Assembly (NCBI RefSeq): GCF_014205165.1
Contig: NZ_JACHMZ010000001.1
Span: 2,254,501-2,318,500 of the forward strand
Direction: 5' to 3'
Length of the DNA: 64,000 nucleotides
From: Micromonospora carbonacea
GTDB lineage: Bacteria > Actinomycetota > Actinomycetes > Mycobacteriales > Micromonosporaceae
The position numbers and the translations under genes are program-made. Under the pieces are notes generated by a model. It saw only the letters and a list, made by a program, of their open reading frames with translations, was not told where the DNA came from and did not search any database. Numbering within the stretch: position 1 is the stretch's first letter; every line of letters begins with the position of its first letter. Below are positions 63,785 through 64,000 of the stretch, piece after piece.

Positions 63785-64000
63785 ATGAGCGCCGAGCGCG
63801 GGGAACTGTGCCGACTGCTGGTGGTCGGGCCGACCAGCCAGGTCGACGTGAGTCTGCCCACCCACATTCCGTTGGCCGACATGATGCCGGCCCTGCTGGG
63901 CGCGCTGGGACCGGACCTCGCCGATCGTGGTCTGGAGCACAGCGGCTGGATCGTGCAACGGCTGGGTGGACCGGTCTTCGACGAGTCCCGCACCGTCGCC
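63785..64000 (+). CDS. eccD: Type VII secretion protein EccD, N-terminal part (runs off window)
   Basis: 72 codons are visible from ATG 63785 to the window end. CRLLVVGPTSQVDVSLPTHI, PLADMMPALLGALGPDLADR then SGWIVQRLGGPVFDESRTVA match the ubiquitin-like (YukD) domain that begins EccD, the eleven-helix membrane channel of type VII systems. Membrane helices would lie beyond the window. Confidence 0.88.
   Translation, partial: MSAERGELCRLLVVGPTSQVDVSLPTHIPLADMMPALLGALGPDLADRGLEHSGWIVQRLGGPVFDESRTVA

Noticed and set aside
61480..63993. 837-codon reverse-strand frame opposite eccC and the glycosyltransferase
   Set aside because: Composition is typical of an antisense shadow and it crosses three real genes.

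Overview
The window is high-GC DNA from an actinomycete. GTG starts are common, 4-bp ATGA/GTGA gene overlaps are frequent, and the gene families (FxLD lanthipeptides, PucR, SARP-free XRE/TPR regulators, type VII secretion EccC/EccD, SigE-like ECF factors) fit Micromonosporaceae such as Micromonospora. That genus-level placement is inference.

0-11 kb: a class I lanthipeptide cluster of the FxLD type. A divergent XRE regulator (cut by the window edge) faces an operon: PCMT-like methyltransferase, a 66-residue FxLD precursor, a strong hairpin, full-length LanB, LanC, a stand-alone SpaB-C-like protein, two helical/TPR-like proteins and an SDR reductase. The core peptide carries four Cys and an Asp-Gly pair, a plausible target for the methyltransferase.

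11-22 kb: a decayed accessory region. It holds two short degenerate type I-E-like CRISPR arrays with no cas genes, complete IS256-, IS3- and IS5-type elements, an ISL3 fragment, two small unknown genes and several broken genes. An IS3 element sits between the remains of a cysteine desulfurase (5' end lost) and a divergent gene fragment. Next to them are an intact fusion of an EEP-family nuclease with a methyltransferase and a MazG-like pyrophosphohydrolase. Together they look like the remnant of a nucleic-acid modification or defence island.

22-40 kb: ordinary accessory genes: a methyltransferase, an ABC-2 exporter with a PucR-type regulator, an NhaA antiporter with a thioredoxin-like tail lacking its cysteines in an operon with three SDRs, an SMP-30 protein, a sulfotransferase, and several regulator/enzyme pairs that are mostly divergent (MarR/SDR with twin palindromic operators, TetR/hydrolase, XRE/quinone reductase). 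Two integrase remnants (26.95-27.35 and 38.2-38.5 kb) lie in this region.

40-64 kb: a large membrane and secretion locus. It begins with an Hsp70-like protein carrying a transmembrane anchor and an exported C-terminal domain, a response regulator, a long protein that joins a histidine-kinase-like half lacking its His to a GTPase-like half lacking its P-loop, a true sensor kinase and an ECF sigma factor. A two-domain glycosyltransferase follows. Then comes a tightly coupled operon: an unknown protein, an ADP-ribosyltransferase-like protein, a beta-helix protein fused to two CbxX/EccA-type AAA+ ATPases, and a small unknown protein. A Tat-exported beta-propeller protein, EccC, a DXD glycosyltransferase whose start overlaps the EccC stop, and the start of EccD complete the window. 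No WXG100 substrate, EccB or EccE is visible. This type VII-like locus with built-in glycosyltransferases and a beta-helix-AAA fusion is the best candidate for an under-described system.
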